DNA from: Lunularia cruciata
Taxonomy: Eukaryota; Streptophyta; Marchantiopsida; Lunulariales; Lunulariaceae
Assembly (NCBI GenBank): GCA_948567375.1
Contig: OX419757.1
Coordinates: 15,700,974-15,764,973, forward strand
Reading direction: 5' to 3'
DNA length: 64,000 bases
Positions 11,740-22,674 of the stretch are shown in pieces. The translations under genes and the position numbers were made by a program. The first letter of the stretch is position 1. Every line of letters starts with the position of its first letter. The notes under the pieces were generated by a model, which worked only from the letters and a program-made list of their open reading frames with translations, was not told where the DNA came from and ran no database searches.

Positions 11740-12780
11740 AGCCAGATCTTGGACCCAAGCTTACTAGAGAGGAAAGATAGAGGTTTGGAGATTCTTGAGG
11801 AGTCACACGAGTTGTTTTGCCTTCAGTATGAAGGATTTGGGTGCTCTGAAGGGACATAGTATACGGATTGAGCTGACTAGCAATACACTAGTTTTCCGAC
11901 GTCTTTATTGAGATAGTGATATGGAGAGGACATTGATTTAGAGCCGGAGTAGTGACCTTTTTGAGACTGGTTTGGTGGAGATCTCACATGGAGAGTATGC
12001 ATCAGCGACAGTGATTCCAGCCAAGAAGGATATGCATGGCAACACACAAATAGGCGGATGTGTGGAGTTACCATCCTATCAACCGACAGACCAGGGTTGA
12101 TCGGTATGCCATGCCTACACCAGAGGATATTTTTTATGCGATTGGGCATGCAAAGGTCTTCAGTACTTTGGATCCTTGAGTGGAATATCATCAATTGCTG
12201 ATCAGAGAAGAGGAGAAGTCCAAGACAACATTCTGGGCTATTGATCTTCATGGCAAGGATGTGTTATATTAGTGAAGGTTCTTACCGTTTGGGGTAAAGA
12301 ACGCTCCTGCTGAGTTCTAGAGGGTCATGGATAGGATCCTAGCTAGATTGGATTTTGCTCAATGCTATATTGATGACATTTTGCTCTATAGCATTACTAT
12401 GGAGGAGCATGAGAGATAGTTGTTGGAGGTGTTTGAGAGGTTGAGATCTCATGGACTCAAATTACATCCTAGGAAGTGTAGGTTCTTCCATGAGCAAGTT
12501 GAGTATTTGGGTCACACTATCTACCCCAAAGGACTTGGTTTTTAGCAGACCAAGGTGGAGGTTATTGCACGTATTCCTTGGCCTGCGGATGTGAGCAAAG
12601 TGTGAGCATTTCTTGGGTTGGCAAACTTCTATTGCCGCTATGTTAGAGGATTTAGTGCCATTGCCAAGGCCTTGACAAAGCTGACCAAGCTTACATTGGA
12701 GTGGTGTTAGAAAGATGAGCAAGAGAGAGCTTTTGTAGAGCTCAAGGAGAGGTTGACATCTACTCCTATTTTTGAGGAGA
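11740..12780 (+). pseudogene. Family-1 reverse transcriptase remnant (copy A)
   Basis: Fragments in shifting frames include LVEISHGEYASATV near 11970, the catalytic YIDD box at about 12368 followed by ILLYS, then LRSHGLKLHP and a YLGHTIYP block near 12500, and FLGLANFYCRYVRGFS near 12610. Frameshifts are densest around 12060-12330. Copy B holds a better preserved 5' half. Confidence 0.8.
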
Positions 12781-13170
12781 CCGATCAAAGGACGACCATT
12801 TCAAGTTCATACAAATTGGAGTATGTTGGGGCTTGGAGCGGCGCTCACCCAACATGATGATGAGAAGGAGGAGTTTATGGTGGCCTATGCTAGTTGCTCC
12901 AACAATTCAGCGGAGGCAAAGTATAGTTCATATGAGGGAGAGTGCTTGGCAGTAGTTTGGGCATAGCACATTTCTGATGTTATCTATTTGGTAACCCTTC
13001 ACTCTCATCACTGATCATCAGTCGCTGAAGTGGTTGATGGAGTTCAACAAGCTTTCAGGGAAGCTTGCATGAAAGGCTCTGATTTTATAGGAGTATGATT
13101 TCACTGTTGTTCATAGACTTGGAGTGGTGAACCGTGATGTAGATGGGTTGAGTAGAAACCCATGTCCCAG
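12772..13170 (+). pseudogene. Family-1 RNase H remnant (copy A)
   Basis: FQVHTNWSMLGLGAALTQ matches the start of gypsy RNase H, but the first catalytic Asp is replaced by Asn. A second Glu block (EGECLAVVWA) follows, then a stop and frameshifts. The copy-B equivalent is deleted. Confidence 0.7.
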
Positions 13171-13269
13171 CTAGCAAGATCAGACCGGAGCACGTTGGCA
13201 TGTTGAGATAGATGAGGAGATGGTGCCAAGTTGGCATGCATCTGCCTTTCTCTATATATTTTTTAGGCT

Positions 13270-14460
13270 TTGGTGGTATCTCTCTCAGTGCATACAAGAG
13301 GAGTTATTGAGGTCATAGATCTAGAGAGTGAAGATATTGGTACAGTTCAGCGAGACATTCATGATGATGTCTTAGTGATGGACTATCTTTGCATTGGTGT
13401 TGTGAGTGGCACAATTGGGGCCAGGGAGAGAGACTATATTCTTCAGCAAGCCAGACGGTTCAGATTGGAGGGCAAACACCTTTTGTGTGTATGGGAGGAT
13501 GGTAGAGTGCAAGTAGTACCACTTCCATCTCAAAGATCACAATCGGTCCGTCATGCTCATGAGGAGCTAGGACATTTTGGAGTAAAGCGTACATATAGCT
13601 TACTCTAGAGTCATTATTGGTGGTGCGGTATGCAGACCAAGGTACAACAGTTTGTTGCCAAATGTGTGGTTTGTGACCGAGTTAGAGCATCATTCAATGC
13701 TTCTACACCACAGTTACACCTATTACCTATCATGGGATTGGGTTACCTTTGGAGTTTGGACTTTGCTGGACCTTTACCGTTGATTGTGAGACATCATTGG
13801 CATGTTTTGGTGATGGTGGAGCACTTCTCCAAGTGGATTGAGTTGGTGGCACTTCCTAACAAGTCTAGTGAAGGGACAACTTACTCATTCCTAGATCAAG
13901 TTCTTAGTCATTTTGGTGCACAAATTGAGGTTTTGACTGATCGGGGTATAGAGTTCTTGGGGGAGTTTCAGGTCTTGTGTGACAAGGCTTTGATTGATCA
14001 TCATACTACTTCCCGAGATCACCCTAAGGCAGATGACTTAGCAGAGAGAGTGGTTTAGATGGTGAAGAGAGGATTATAAAAGTATGGTTTGTAGAGAGGC
14101 CACTTGGGAGATTGGGATCTCCAATTACCTTGGTTGGCCATGGGCTATCAGTTCAGCCGGCAAGCTTCCTTAGCATCCTTCTCTCCATACTTTCTACTCT
14201 ATGGATGAGATCCAAATTTACCTATAGCCATTTGTCAAGATGCTACTATAGTCTTGGACTAAGATGATCCAGATGTATGGGTGAGCGTATGTTCTCAATG
14301 GGTAGAGACCTTTTGGAGAGTGATGCCGATGGCCTTTGAGAACTTGGCAATTGATCAGCATAAAGATACTTTACGCTATGCTACCATTTGAGGAGGAGGT
14401 TATAGACACTCGATTTGTCAATTTCATCCAGGTGACTATGTATATCTATAGCAGATAGCA
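13270..14460 (+). pseudogene. Family-1 integrase remnant (copy A)
   Basis: The zinc-binding region has HAHEELGHFG near 13549 and CVVC near 13660. Core residues are visible: Asp in SLDFAGP near 13760, Asp in LTDRG near 13939, Glu in LAERVV near 14040. Stops at 13606 and 14056 and frame changes after 14060 interrupt it. The segment 13270-14058 is nearly open in one frame, the best preserved pol region of this copy apart from the methyltransferase. Confidence 0.85.
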
Positions 14461-14463
14461 CCA

Positions 14464-14802
14464 ATGACACTTGATGTTTCGACAAGCTGCACTATCTTGA
14501 GAGTGCGTGAGGTTTTGCCATGTGGAGTTTTTGTGTTGGAAGGACGTGATGGTGTTTTTTGGAAGGATCATGTGCACAATTATACACCATGCCACCTCCC
14601 AAACATTGATGGTATTATGTACCTAAGCTTGGCACTTGTACGTGCAGACTCGAGGTGTATGTTATGTGGCTCTTCTGGTGGAGCTACTACTATGTTAGTG
14701 TGTGATAGCTGTTCAAGAGGATGGCATATGGCATGTATGACTCCTCGTCTCACGGTGGTTCCTAAGGGTAGTGGTTATGTCCTAGATGTACTTGACCTAT
14801 AG
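14464..14802 (+). pseudogene. Integrase C-terminal tail with PHD finger (copy A)
   Basis: An integrase tail segment (LRVREVLP...GVFVLEGRDG) is followed by a C4HC3 zinc finger of PHD type. In frame: CMLC at 14656, CDSC after 11 intervening residues, then four residues, His, two residues, Cys, then TPRL and VPKG spacing typical of PHD fingers. The last ligand pair (W-x-CP-x-C) is present at 14772-14789 but one base out of frame, so the finger looks complete before a single-base loss. PHD fingers read histone H3 tails; here one sits where chromoviruses keep a chromodomain. Copy B ends before this point in the window, so it cannot confirm the module. Confidence 0.8.
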
Positions 14803-14950
14803 CTAGTTCATTCTTTATGTGGTATAGATTGCAGATAGAAAACTAATGATGGGGCTCCATAGCACCCGGCCTCATGATCTTTGCCTATCATAGGGTATAC
14901 CATATACTTGGAGTAGATGGCAATGTGGAATTAGAGGGACCTAACTGCCA

Positions 14951-16089
14951 GCTAGGGGAGTGATTATGGCACTTTAGAGTCTATGTATGACTTATGCATG
15001 AGTTTTGCTTTTATAGTGTATGATGTTGACAACAATGTATGTTGCGTAGCGATGTATATACACACAACATCTTGTCTGAAAACCTGCTCATGTCAATAAC
15101 TTTGCTTGTAAGGAGTTAGTAACCACCACTTTAATTAGGGTATGGAGTCCATCTATGAATGTAAGTATAGTTGCTCTCACATGTTGAGGAGGGATTTTAG
15201 GCAGATCAAACTACAACTCAATCTCTACTTAGGAACATATAGATCATAGGATATGTGCTACTATATCTTGGATGGTATCATGGCCCCCAATGATAGGTTC
15301 ACTTATAATATATCATAAAATATGTATATCATAGGTGTCATATGGAGATATACAAGCTCATTGGTCTTTAACCCTAGAAGCATTGGATGTGATAACCCAA
15401 ATACAAAGAGAATGTCATAGTAAAATCCTTGGTAAAGTGAAAGTACTCAATCAAAGAGAAGGTATGGAGCTAATATTTGGAGCCTTTCCCTACACAAGAA
15501 ATAATTGTAGTTATAACAAAAAAGGTCCATGAGTGAAGATGTTAATAAGGGTGTGAAAGTGCATATGCTCACTAATCTTGAATCTTCCTAGAGTTTACAA
15601 ATACAAAGTCAATAAATGAGGAGTGTTATGCATACAAAGCTTGGAAATAGGTTGTGAGCCAAACAAAGAAATGATTTGGAAATCCTACATCCCTAAATGG
15701 ATTATCTTAATAGCTGCCAAAAGAAAGAGATACTATAGTTTAGAACCTATCTATTAGTAGAGGATTACTAGAACCCATGCTCCTAAATAAATTACTAGCA
15801 AAATAGTTTCCTACCATATGAGACCATATCCTCCTTGAGCTATGAGTAGAGCTATTTATAGCTCTACTCATAGCTACTCATAAATATAGGGAATATTTAT
15901 GATCTTAATTGAGTGGAGAAGAAATAACATAGGACATTATCAAATGTATGTAGATGAGATAGGTATACATTTATGAAAGGATAAGTCTTTGCCCAATAAA
16001 AGTCTTCAAGGACATAACATCTTTTCATAATAAAATAAACCACATGTGTTTGCATCAGCTATTTTCTCTACAGCAATGAGGTTTCACAC
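14951..16089. other. Non-coding AT-rich interval
   Basis: After the family-1 element there is AT-rich sequence with no recognised gene or repeat, except the inverted repeat at 15838-15875. No second family-1 LTR is evident. Confidence 0.4.
15838..15875. repeat. Perfect 18-bp inverted repeat, 2-nt loop
   Basis: AGCTATGAGTAGAGCTAT is followed by TT and its exact reverse complement. It could fold as a cruciform or transcript hairpin. No flanking gene suggests a role. Confidence 0.8.
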
Positions 16090-16510
16090 AGGTTCGATCC
16101 ACCCATATGCATTACTCACTTGTGAGTGTGGTTCTACACTAGATGCAGCAGCGGTCCATATGACACAGTGTCCTTTTGGATGATAGAGGATAGCTACCCA
16201 TGATGCTATTAGGGACATAGTGTTTGCTATGGCCCGAGAGAGTGGATAGTTGACTTGGATGGAGCTTTCATATGCTTTGCAGTCAACATGTGTCAGGGTA
16301 GCTTTATATTTGGTCTGAGATGATCAAATGATAGTAGCGGATGTCATGGTTATAACCCATACATGAAATACAATTTTGGAGGGAATGATTATCCATCCCC
16401 TTGGATGGGTGATGAGTGCAACGGCAACGGCAGGTCGCAAGGTCCCCAAGTATAGGGGCATGGGCGAGGTCCCTCTTTGTTCACCATGTATTCCCCTTAT
16501 CCCGAGCTTA
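16090..16510 (+). pseudogene. LINE 3' ORF fragment
   Basis: Reads, with stops, as the C-terminal part of a LINE polyprotein: LDAAAVHMTQCPFG near 16140, THDAIRDIVFAMARESG-like near 16195, a DDQMIVADVMV block near 16318, and VPKYRGMG near 16440. The same protein segment is found in minus orientation at 19100-19545. It is a 5'-truncated insertion. Confidence 0.7.
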
Positions 16511-18199
16511 ATTCTTCGAGTCACATCTCTGAACTTAGAAACTTTCACAATGGCTTAGAAAGGCTTAGAATGGAATGGCTTTCTCCAGTCAGTCAAACGG
16601 AAAGGAACAGTATCTTCTAGATCTTCCATGGGCGAAGGCGATTCTTGTCCTGAGCAAAGCGAAGAGACCAATTGAAAGAGACACTCGTTCGTCGTACCGC
16701 CGCGTACTTTCTTCGTACGACAATTTAGCTTTCGTTTTAATCCTCGTGATAGTTGTCAGCCCCGAGTGAAGGGAAGTTTTCTTTATTCATTGCAGCTATC
16801 ATAGAAATAAGACGATTATGAACAGTTACCAGTAAAGTCCTGATCAGATACCGAACTTGCTCAGGGTCTCCAGAGATGGACTGTCAAAACGTTTAAGGTA
16901 TAGTCAATCCAAAAGTCCTCGATCACGGAAATGCCAGTTTATTCCCAAACAAAGATGACCGGCCATGTTCTCAGAGATAGAACCCCATATATATGTTAGT
17001 TTTCCCGACCCGTATTTGGCAGTTCGACTTTGCCGACCCCAAGTTGGCGAAAAGACTTAGCCGACACCCTTGAAGCCTTGAAGTGGCGCACCAGCTCTAT
17101 GTGACAAATGGATTTCACAGTTTTGAGGAGCAACAACTTCGGTTGCCAGCACGAGCTCACTCCATGCCAACTCAGGGTGCCACGTTGGACCACGTGGCAC
17201 CTGGGGTCATGTTAAATTGAGTGCCAAACATCGGGGCGGTTAAATCTTTCTCCCATGTTCTATATGAAATTGTTCTATCTATAGTATAGTAGGTGATACA
17301 AGAACATAGTCTAGTTGTTCCTGACATTAGATGTCAAGTACGACTCGTGCTCCACGTCAAGCTAAAAGGGGCACTGTTGAGTCTTTCTGCCAACTTGGGG
17401 TGCCGTTGAGTCTAGGTGCCACATTTGTTGTACTGTGAAGTCAATCAATGGAGTGCCTTCGCACTCCAATGTTGGCGCACTTCTTCCTAATCTTTGACAC
17501 TGGATCTCCGGTAGCAATTAATCTCCAAGTCTAACAGTCAAGCAAAATGCGAGCCCTTTAGCAATTGCCAGACCGATTTGATATCCCAGCGCTCGTTCTT
17601 CAGGAGACCACTGCAGAAGATTCATTCGAAAGTTTCGTAGAACATACTGCGGAAACCAAAATTTCTAACTCATGAATTTTCTCGAGCTCGACGTGTTATT
17701 ACTAGATCTATTGTTTTCAACGAGGATAAGTTTCCACAGCACAGAAGTGGGGAGTAAAGTTGGGTGTACAGACTTGAATCGGTTAATACAAAACAAACAT
17801 AAATTTCATTACCCTGCAGCCTTTACTGTCCTTGTTGAAAAATTGGCAGGCAGGTGAACGAACAGCTTGATCTTCTTTTCGTCTTTATCCTGACTGATGA
17901 GATGAATTAAGGTTTTGTTTAATATAGGTGCACCAAACTAGACAAAAGCAAAGACATATATCTGAATGTACTAACCTGATCCTCTTTCTATCTTCTCCTA
18001 GATGGAAAATATTTTCACACATAGGCAGTGGGACCTATCTTGGGACGTACGAGAGCAAGATTCTGTCTACTAGCTTCAACCAGTTGATACCCACATATGT
18101 AGCACCTGATACTCGAATGGAACAAATCCGCTGGAGTACAGTGTAAGGAATATGTATCCTTCCCTCGTGGAGAGCGGTAGTTGGAACAGATACAACTTT
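16511..18199. other. Non-coding interval
   Basis: No recognised gene. An inverted repeat lies at 17176-17201. A GC-richer patch around 16640-16760 did not match any organelle gene I know. Several short ORFs lack domains. Confidence 0.35.
17176..17201. repeat. 10-bp inverted repeat, 6-nt loop
   Basis: GGTGCCACGT, six bases, then ACGTGGCACC. Within a stretch where GTGCCA recurs several times (17170-17430). Purpose unknown. Confidence 0.6.
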
Positions 18200-18312
18200 C
18201 CCCAATGAACACTAAAAATGCAACCGCTTGTGATGACAAGAAGCATGGGAAAACCAATCAAGCCGTACAAGGAAAAGACATAGAGGGTAAAATGAGGCTA
18301 AACTCCACTAAA
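18200..18312 (+). repeat. Short dispersed repeat, copy 2
   Basis: Shares AAGCATGGG, CCGTACAAGGAAAAGACATAG and GGTAAAATGAGGCTAAACTCC-like blocks with the copies at 5126, 18818 and 39699. No ORF. Confidence 0.5.
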
Positions 18313-18817
18313 CTAAAGAGGAATCAATGAACAAATCACGTATCATTCAACAGCTAGCTAATGCTGACTTCTCGATGACTAGAAGAAACCCGACTCAGAG
18401 GAGGACCTCGAATGATACATTGTGGCTTTCTGCTGCAGCTGCAGCAGACGGGTTGTAGAGTAGCGGATCTCGAGAGAAACGAAGTCTGAGCTGAAAGGCT
18501 CACTCACGAAAAATGGCAACAAGGAGTTTGCTGCAAAGGCTCCGGATAAGGTCCTCGAGTCCAGGACGGCACATGGGGTGCGTGCGTGCGAGAGGGCCGG
18601 CCCTCCTTCGAACATGTCAAACAGCCATGCAATTTCGGTCACGCGATCGGCAAGATTGCTGGTCAGTGGGGCCACATTTTATCCTGGTTACGTGCGACCA
18701 GAGGGCAGCAGTAACTGATCGTTAGTCATTCAATTAATGGGTGCCGACCTCCTCTCCAATTTTGCACGCTCGAACGCCACAGTACAGTTTGACATAGTTG
18801 GAATGAAGAAATCAACG

Positions 18818-18950
18818 GGCGCGTTTAGAGATAAAAGGCGACCACGTAGAACACATGAAGGATGGGATGAGCCCATCAAACCGCAAGGGGGAAACAAAAG
18901 AGGTAAAATGGGGCTAGGCCCCAATAGTATTGATATGAAATATCGGCCGA
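18818..18950 (+). repeat. Short dispersed repeat, copy 3
   Basis: Carries AAGGCGACCACGTAGAA, GAAGGATGGGATG-GCCCATCAA and GTAAAATGGGGCTAGGCCCC blocks. Closest to the copy at 39699-39825. Confidence 0.6.
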
Positions 18951-19616
18951 CTGAACCTAAAATATCTAAGTTATGGAAGTAGGAAAGTCTACAAACCAGA
19001 GGAAAGTCTACAAAACCATGGGGTTCTTTGCCTTCTCAATATGCTACAAAGTATGAGAGTGAGAGTGATACCCCTTGACAATGATAACATGATAAGCTTG
19101 CATACACTCTCTAACAAATGTACAACACTATGTCCATAGCTCCATATAACTCCAAGGCTAGAGGAACAAAGAGGTGATCTCGATGCATACCTCTATACTT
19201 GGAAACCATGCGTGTTGTTGCTCCGCTCGCCGCCCATCTATGAAGATGAGTAATCACTCCCTCCAAAACTGCATCATGTGGAAGGTCTATAACCACAACA
19301 TTCTCCACTATCACCTGATCATCTCGGACCAAGTATAAGGCTGCTCTAACAAGTGTCATTTGCAAAGAATACGAACCCTCCCTCCAAGCAAGTGGATTAT
19401 CATGCCATAGCAAACACAATATCCCCGATGGCGTCATGGGTAGCTATCCTTTGTCCTCCAAAAGGACATCGTGTCATATGGACGGCTGTTGCATCTAATG
19501 TAGAACTACACTCACAAGTGAGTAACAAAGATGCAGATGGCAGACCTAGCGAGATCTATGAGCTGGCCTGTCTCTGACTCATGATAAACCTCTGATGGCT
19601 ATTATGGTAGCGCATC

Positions 19617-20350
19617 TGTTATACCAAGAGCTAGCCACATGATCTAGATGTGAAATTTGGTTTGGTAACATCTAGAATGATGTTATACATGATGGTCAAA
19701 ATAGATGAGATAAAAGTATCACCAAAAGAGTACTTCTACTAATAGTGCAGAAACCAAAATAGACTTGAGAACCTTAGAACCAATAGCTAGACATATGATT
19801 TAAAGGTGAGAATTGGCTTGGGAACATTTGGAAAGATGTTACACATGATGGACTAAATAGATCAGAAAGAGATATCACCAAAAGGGGACTTCTACTAACT
19901 GAGTAGAACCAAAATATGCCTGAAATCTTTGAAGGCAATTTTGGAGGCCTAAACGGATGAATTAGGCCTCAAAAATGTGCAGATTCCCCACCCCATTGAA
20001 GGAAAGGCTGGCCTTCCCTTGCCTAGCTTTGTCTTGTCAAGAGCTTTCCAACGGTACCTTACGTGATTTTGAGATTCCTACAGGAAGATTCCCTAAAAGA
20101 TTCCTTCCGGTCAAAGCTTGTTTGACCAACCAGATAGGACCTAGACCAGACATGTCACCCATCCAAGTAAGTAATCCAAGGGTGGAGCTTGTTGACATGT
20201 CACCTATCTGTGTCCCTAATCCTAGGGTGGAGCTTCCTTGGAGGAGATCCTCTTTGTCTATATAATAAAGAGAAGGTGCTCTATTGTGGCATCGATTGTT
20301 TGAGTGTGCAATTTGTGTTTTCTCTCTTCTCTTGTCCTCGGAGTATTACA
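19617..20350 (+). repeat. Family-2 5' LTR
   Basis: TG...CA ends, 734 bp; repeated at 25479-26231 with small insertions and substitutions. Contains a TATA-like CTATATAATAAAG at 20258-20270, a plausible promoter, and an AATAAAG overlapping it. Confidence 0.9.
20259..20267 (+). promoter_or_regulatory. TATA-like box in family-2 5' LTR
   Basis: TATATAATA lies about 90 bases before the LTR end, where plant LTR promoters usually lie. The 3' LTR has the same box near 26130. Confidence 0.55.
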
Positions 20351-20351
20351 A

Positions 20352-20363
20352 TGGTATCAGAGC
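20352..20363 (+). other. Primer-binding site, initiator-tRNA-Met type
   Basis: TGGTATCAGAGC begins one base after the LTR end. It is the usual plant LTR-retrotransposon PBS complementary to the 3' end of initiator tRNA-Met. Confidence 0.93.
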
Positions 20364-20490
20364 GAGTGTTTTAGTCCAAGAGAGTGGATCACCCCTCTTG
20401 GAATAGCACGAACTACTGAAATTGAGTAATTTGAGGTAGAGAACATAGAGAAATTGCGAGACTTAGGAAGGACTTTAGAGAGCAGATGGG

Positions 20491-20712
20491 ATGGATGCGC
20501 CGGGAGGACAATTTCCCGCACCTAGCTTTCCATTTTCAAATCCATTCCACATCAAGGTTATGTACATCCAGCGTGAGCAGATGAGGGTATCGCTAGTTTA
20601 TCACTTTGGTGCAGAATTCATGGACAGAGTGATGAACTCACCAAACCCGGTGATTTTACCTATGGTGATATATGACAGAGAGTGGGATTTGACAATCTAC
20701 ATTCTATTATGA
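20491..20712 (+). CDS. Family-2 upstream ORF a (unknown small protein)
   Basis: A 73-codon ORF between PBS and gag. From about residue 20 it reads HIKVMYIQREQMRVSL, then FGAEF, ILPMVIYD and TIYILL. The same layout (M-R-x-x-L, x3-4, F/L-G-x-E, P-x-V-x-Y-D, Y-I-L) is found in ORF b directly downstream and in the family-3 leader ORF at 61114-61284. Not recognised as any known domain. It may be an accessory protein or the N-terminus of a larger gag that has decayed. Confidence 0.55.
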   Translation: MDAPGGQFPAPSFPFSNPFHIKVMYIQREQMRVSLVYHFGAEFMDRVMNSPNPVILPMVIYDREWDLTIYILL

Positions 20713-20716
20713 TGTA

Positions 20717-20920
20717 ATGGATATGAATGTTCCAAATCCTCTCCCGTTCAATACTCAAGTAGAAATCCGTTATGTAGTGAGACCGAAAGTGATGTTTAGA
20801 GATTTTGTGGTTAGGAATTTTGGTGAGGAGTATTATCAACGAGTGATAGCGTCAGAGGTTCCAATGGTAGTTCTGATAGTTTGTGCGCTTTCCAGAGTGA
20901 TCATATTGACTCTATATTGA
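20717..20920 (+). CDS. Family-2 upstream ORF b (paralogue of ORF a)
   Basis: A 67-codon ORF starting four bases after ORF a ends. Like ORF a it starts MD and has a Pro-rich opening, then VEIRYVVRPKVMFRDF, then VVRNFGEE and a hydrophobic end LTLY. It looks like a tandem duplicate of ORF a within the leader. Function unknown; the C-terminal P-x-V-x-YD block is worn here. Confidence 0.5.
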   Translation: MDMNVPNPLPFNTQVEIRYVVRPKVMFRDFVVRNFGEEYYQRVIASEVPMVVLIVCALSRVIILTLY

Positions 20921-20953
20921 AGTAGACATTAGCAGTTGAGTGTTGCAGGAACC

Positions 20954-22039
20954 ATGGATCCGCAATTGCAAGAGTTGGTGCAAGGAATGCAATGCATGTT
21001 GAATGAATTTTGAGAGATTAAGATGACCATGGAGACATTACAAAGTCAAGTGCAGATCCTCAAAAACGATCAAGCCATGCAAGCAGAAGAGCCGTCTCAA
21101 AACCCAGTACCTGCGACTAAAGTACTTGGAGAGGCATCTGTGCCTACAAACCCTATCAACGATGAAGCCACATTGCTACTCCGGATGAAGAAGACCTGCA
21201 ACATTGAGCCTTACAAGAGGTAGCGTTCAATGGGAGTAGTGGAAAATTGGATCTTGAGAATGAATCAATATTTCCGATTATTCTCAACAGAGATCACAGA
21301 GCATGTTGCAGGCTTGTTTGCATGTGGGTACTTGACCGATAAAGCCCTCACATGGTATGATGCTTGGGAACAATCCATGCTGGCAGAGAGAAGGGAGGTC
21401 ACATGGACAGCAATGCAAGGACTGCTGAAGAATTTCCAATCGGTGGATTCTGTGCAGATGGCTCGAACCCAACTATGGGGATTGAGACAAAAGAATAGCG
21501 TACAAGAGTATGTGGAGGCATTTTTGGATCTACAAGTCGCAATTACAAACATGAGTCCAGCAGAGGCTCTCAACAATTTCAAACGAGGGTTGAAAGAGCG
21601 GATTTGCCAAGAAGTCATGGTGCAAAACCCTCGCACGGTATTTGAAGCCATTGCTTGTGCGCAGAGAATAGCAGGAGCATTAGGTGGAGGTGAAGGAGTA
21701 GTTCCAACTCAACATTATCGGGCAGAAATGCCACACACGGGTGGAACAGTACCGATGGAATTAGGCAACCTTTGATTCCGGGATCGAGGAGCACGACCGC
21801 TTCAAGGGGAGCGGGTGCGGGTAGAAGAACAAAGAGATGGAGTCCCACGAGGAGAAGGGACTCGAGGAGAACAACGCCGTTGTTACAATTGTGGCCGTAT
21901 TGGGCATATATCTACCAACTGTCACACTTGTTTCCCTATAGGCCCTCGGTCTTCGTACAGGCAATCTTTGAACAACATGGAGAGGCACATTGAAGAGGAG
22001 GAGGTGGAAATCACTTTGGAAAATGAAGATCGCCAATAA
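20954..22039 (+). pseudogene. Family-2 gag
   Basis: Starts MDPQLQELVQGM; one frame to 22039 with in-frame stops at 21011 (TGA), 21221 (TAG), 21773 (TGA) and 22037 (TAA). The capsid-like core (LTWYDAWE; SVQEYVEAFLDL; NFKRGLKERI) is intact in 21230-21775. A CCHC knuckle (CYNCGRIGHISTNC) lies near 21892. A frame change between 22040 and 22105 separates it from pol. Confidence 0.9.
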
Positions 22040-22104
22040 ATGTACATTGTGGCCTTACTGGCTCAATAAGGAAGCAGAGAAGCGAGGGAAGGAAGAAGAA
22101 TAAG

Positions 22105-22674
22105 GTGCAAAGATCCCAAAAGGCAACCTCACAATTGATTGTCTTGAATGGAATCCTAGAAGGTAATCCAGTGAGAGTATTAATAGATCTGAGAGCAACA
22201 GAGAATTTCTTGTCTCGCTTTGTTGCAATAAGATTGGGAATGGATCTAGAGAGAGATAGAAGTGAAGAAGTAGAGTTACCAAATGGGCAAACAAAGAGGA
22301 GTGAATCACTACCTAGACGGGTAACCCTCTCTGTAGGAGAATATTGGGAAGCAATTGAGTGGCAAGTGATACAATTAGCTCGTTATGATGCAATTTTAGG
22401 CATGCCATGGATGGAGCAGTACAACCCTATGGTGGATTGGAGGAAGAAAGTAGTGAGAACCTACCAATGGTCAATCATTGGGGTTAAAGAAAAATCACAT
22501 AGGCAGAAACTGCCTCTGTATGTCGTAGGGACGGCAACTGTCTATAAGACCAATAGATGTTTTATGGGTCTAATAAGAGAAGTCCAGAGTACACAACTTG
22601 ATGGAAAAATTCTTGAGAAATTGAAGGATGTGGTGGATGAGTTTCAAGATGTCTTTCACGATGATCTACCCTAA
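22105..22674 (+). pseudogene. Family-2 aspartic protease region
   Basis: VRVLIDLRATENFLS is the retropepsin active-site segment, with DLRAT in place of D-S-G-A-T, so the catalytic triad has lost its Ser/Thr and Gly. AILGMPWMEQYNP is the second protease block. Ends with TAA at 22672, just before the RT. Confidence 0.85.

Larger units (their letters stand above)
6514..14950 (+). mobile_element. Family-1 Ty3/gypsy element, copy A (gag-PR-DNMT-RT-RH-IN-PHD), decayed
   Basis: A long decayed LTR retrotransposon. Order of remnants: 5' LTR-like segment, long leader, gag with a CCHC knuckle, aspartic protease, C5 DNA methyltransferase, reverse transcriptase, RNase H, integrase, PHD finger. It has many stops and frameshifts. 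It is homologous along its length to 48895-53833 plus 62018-64000 (copy B). Relative to copy B it lacks about 700 bp of gag between 8690 and 8691. No 3' LTR was recognised near 14950, so the 3' end is uncertain. The methyltransferase and PHD modules are not standard in plant gypsy elements. Confidence 0.85.

Noticed and set aside
14940..15400. 3' LTR of family-1 copy A
   Set aside because: A purine-rich GGGGAGTGA lies near 14954, but the following sequence does not align with the TGTCGCAT LTR.
18379..18725. Gene in the GC-richer patch
   Set aside because: Open frames on both strands, but no domain, no splice logic and no homologue recognised.
21265..21651. 128-codon minus-strand ORF
   Set aside because: Antisense shadow of the family-2 gag core.
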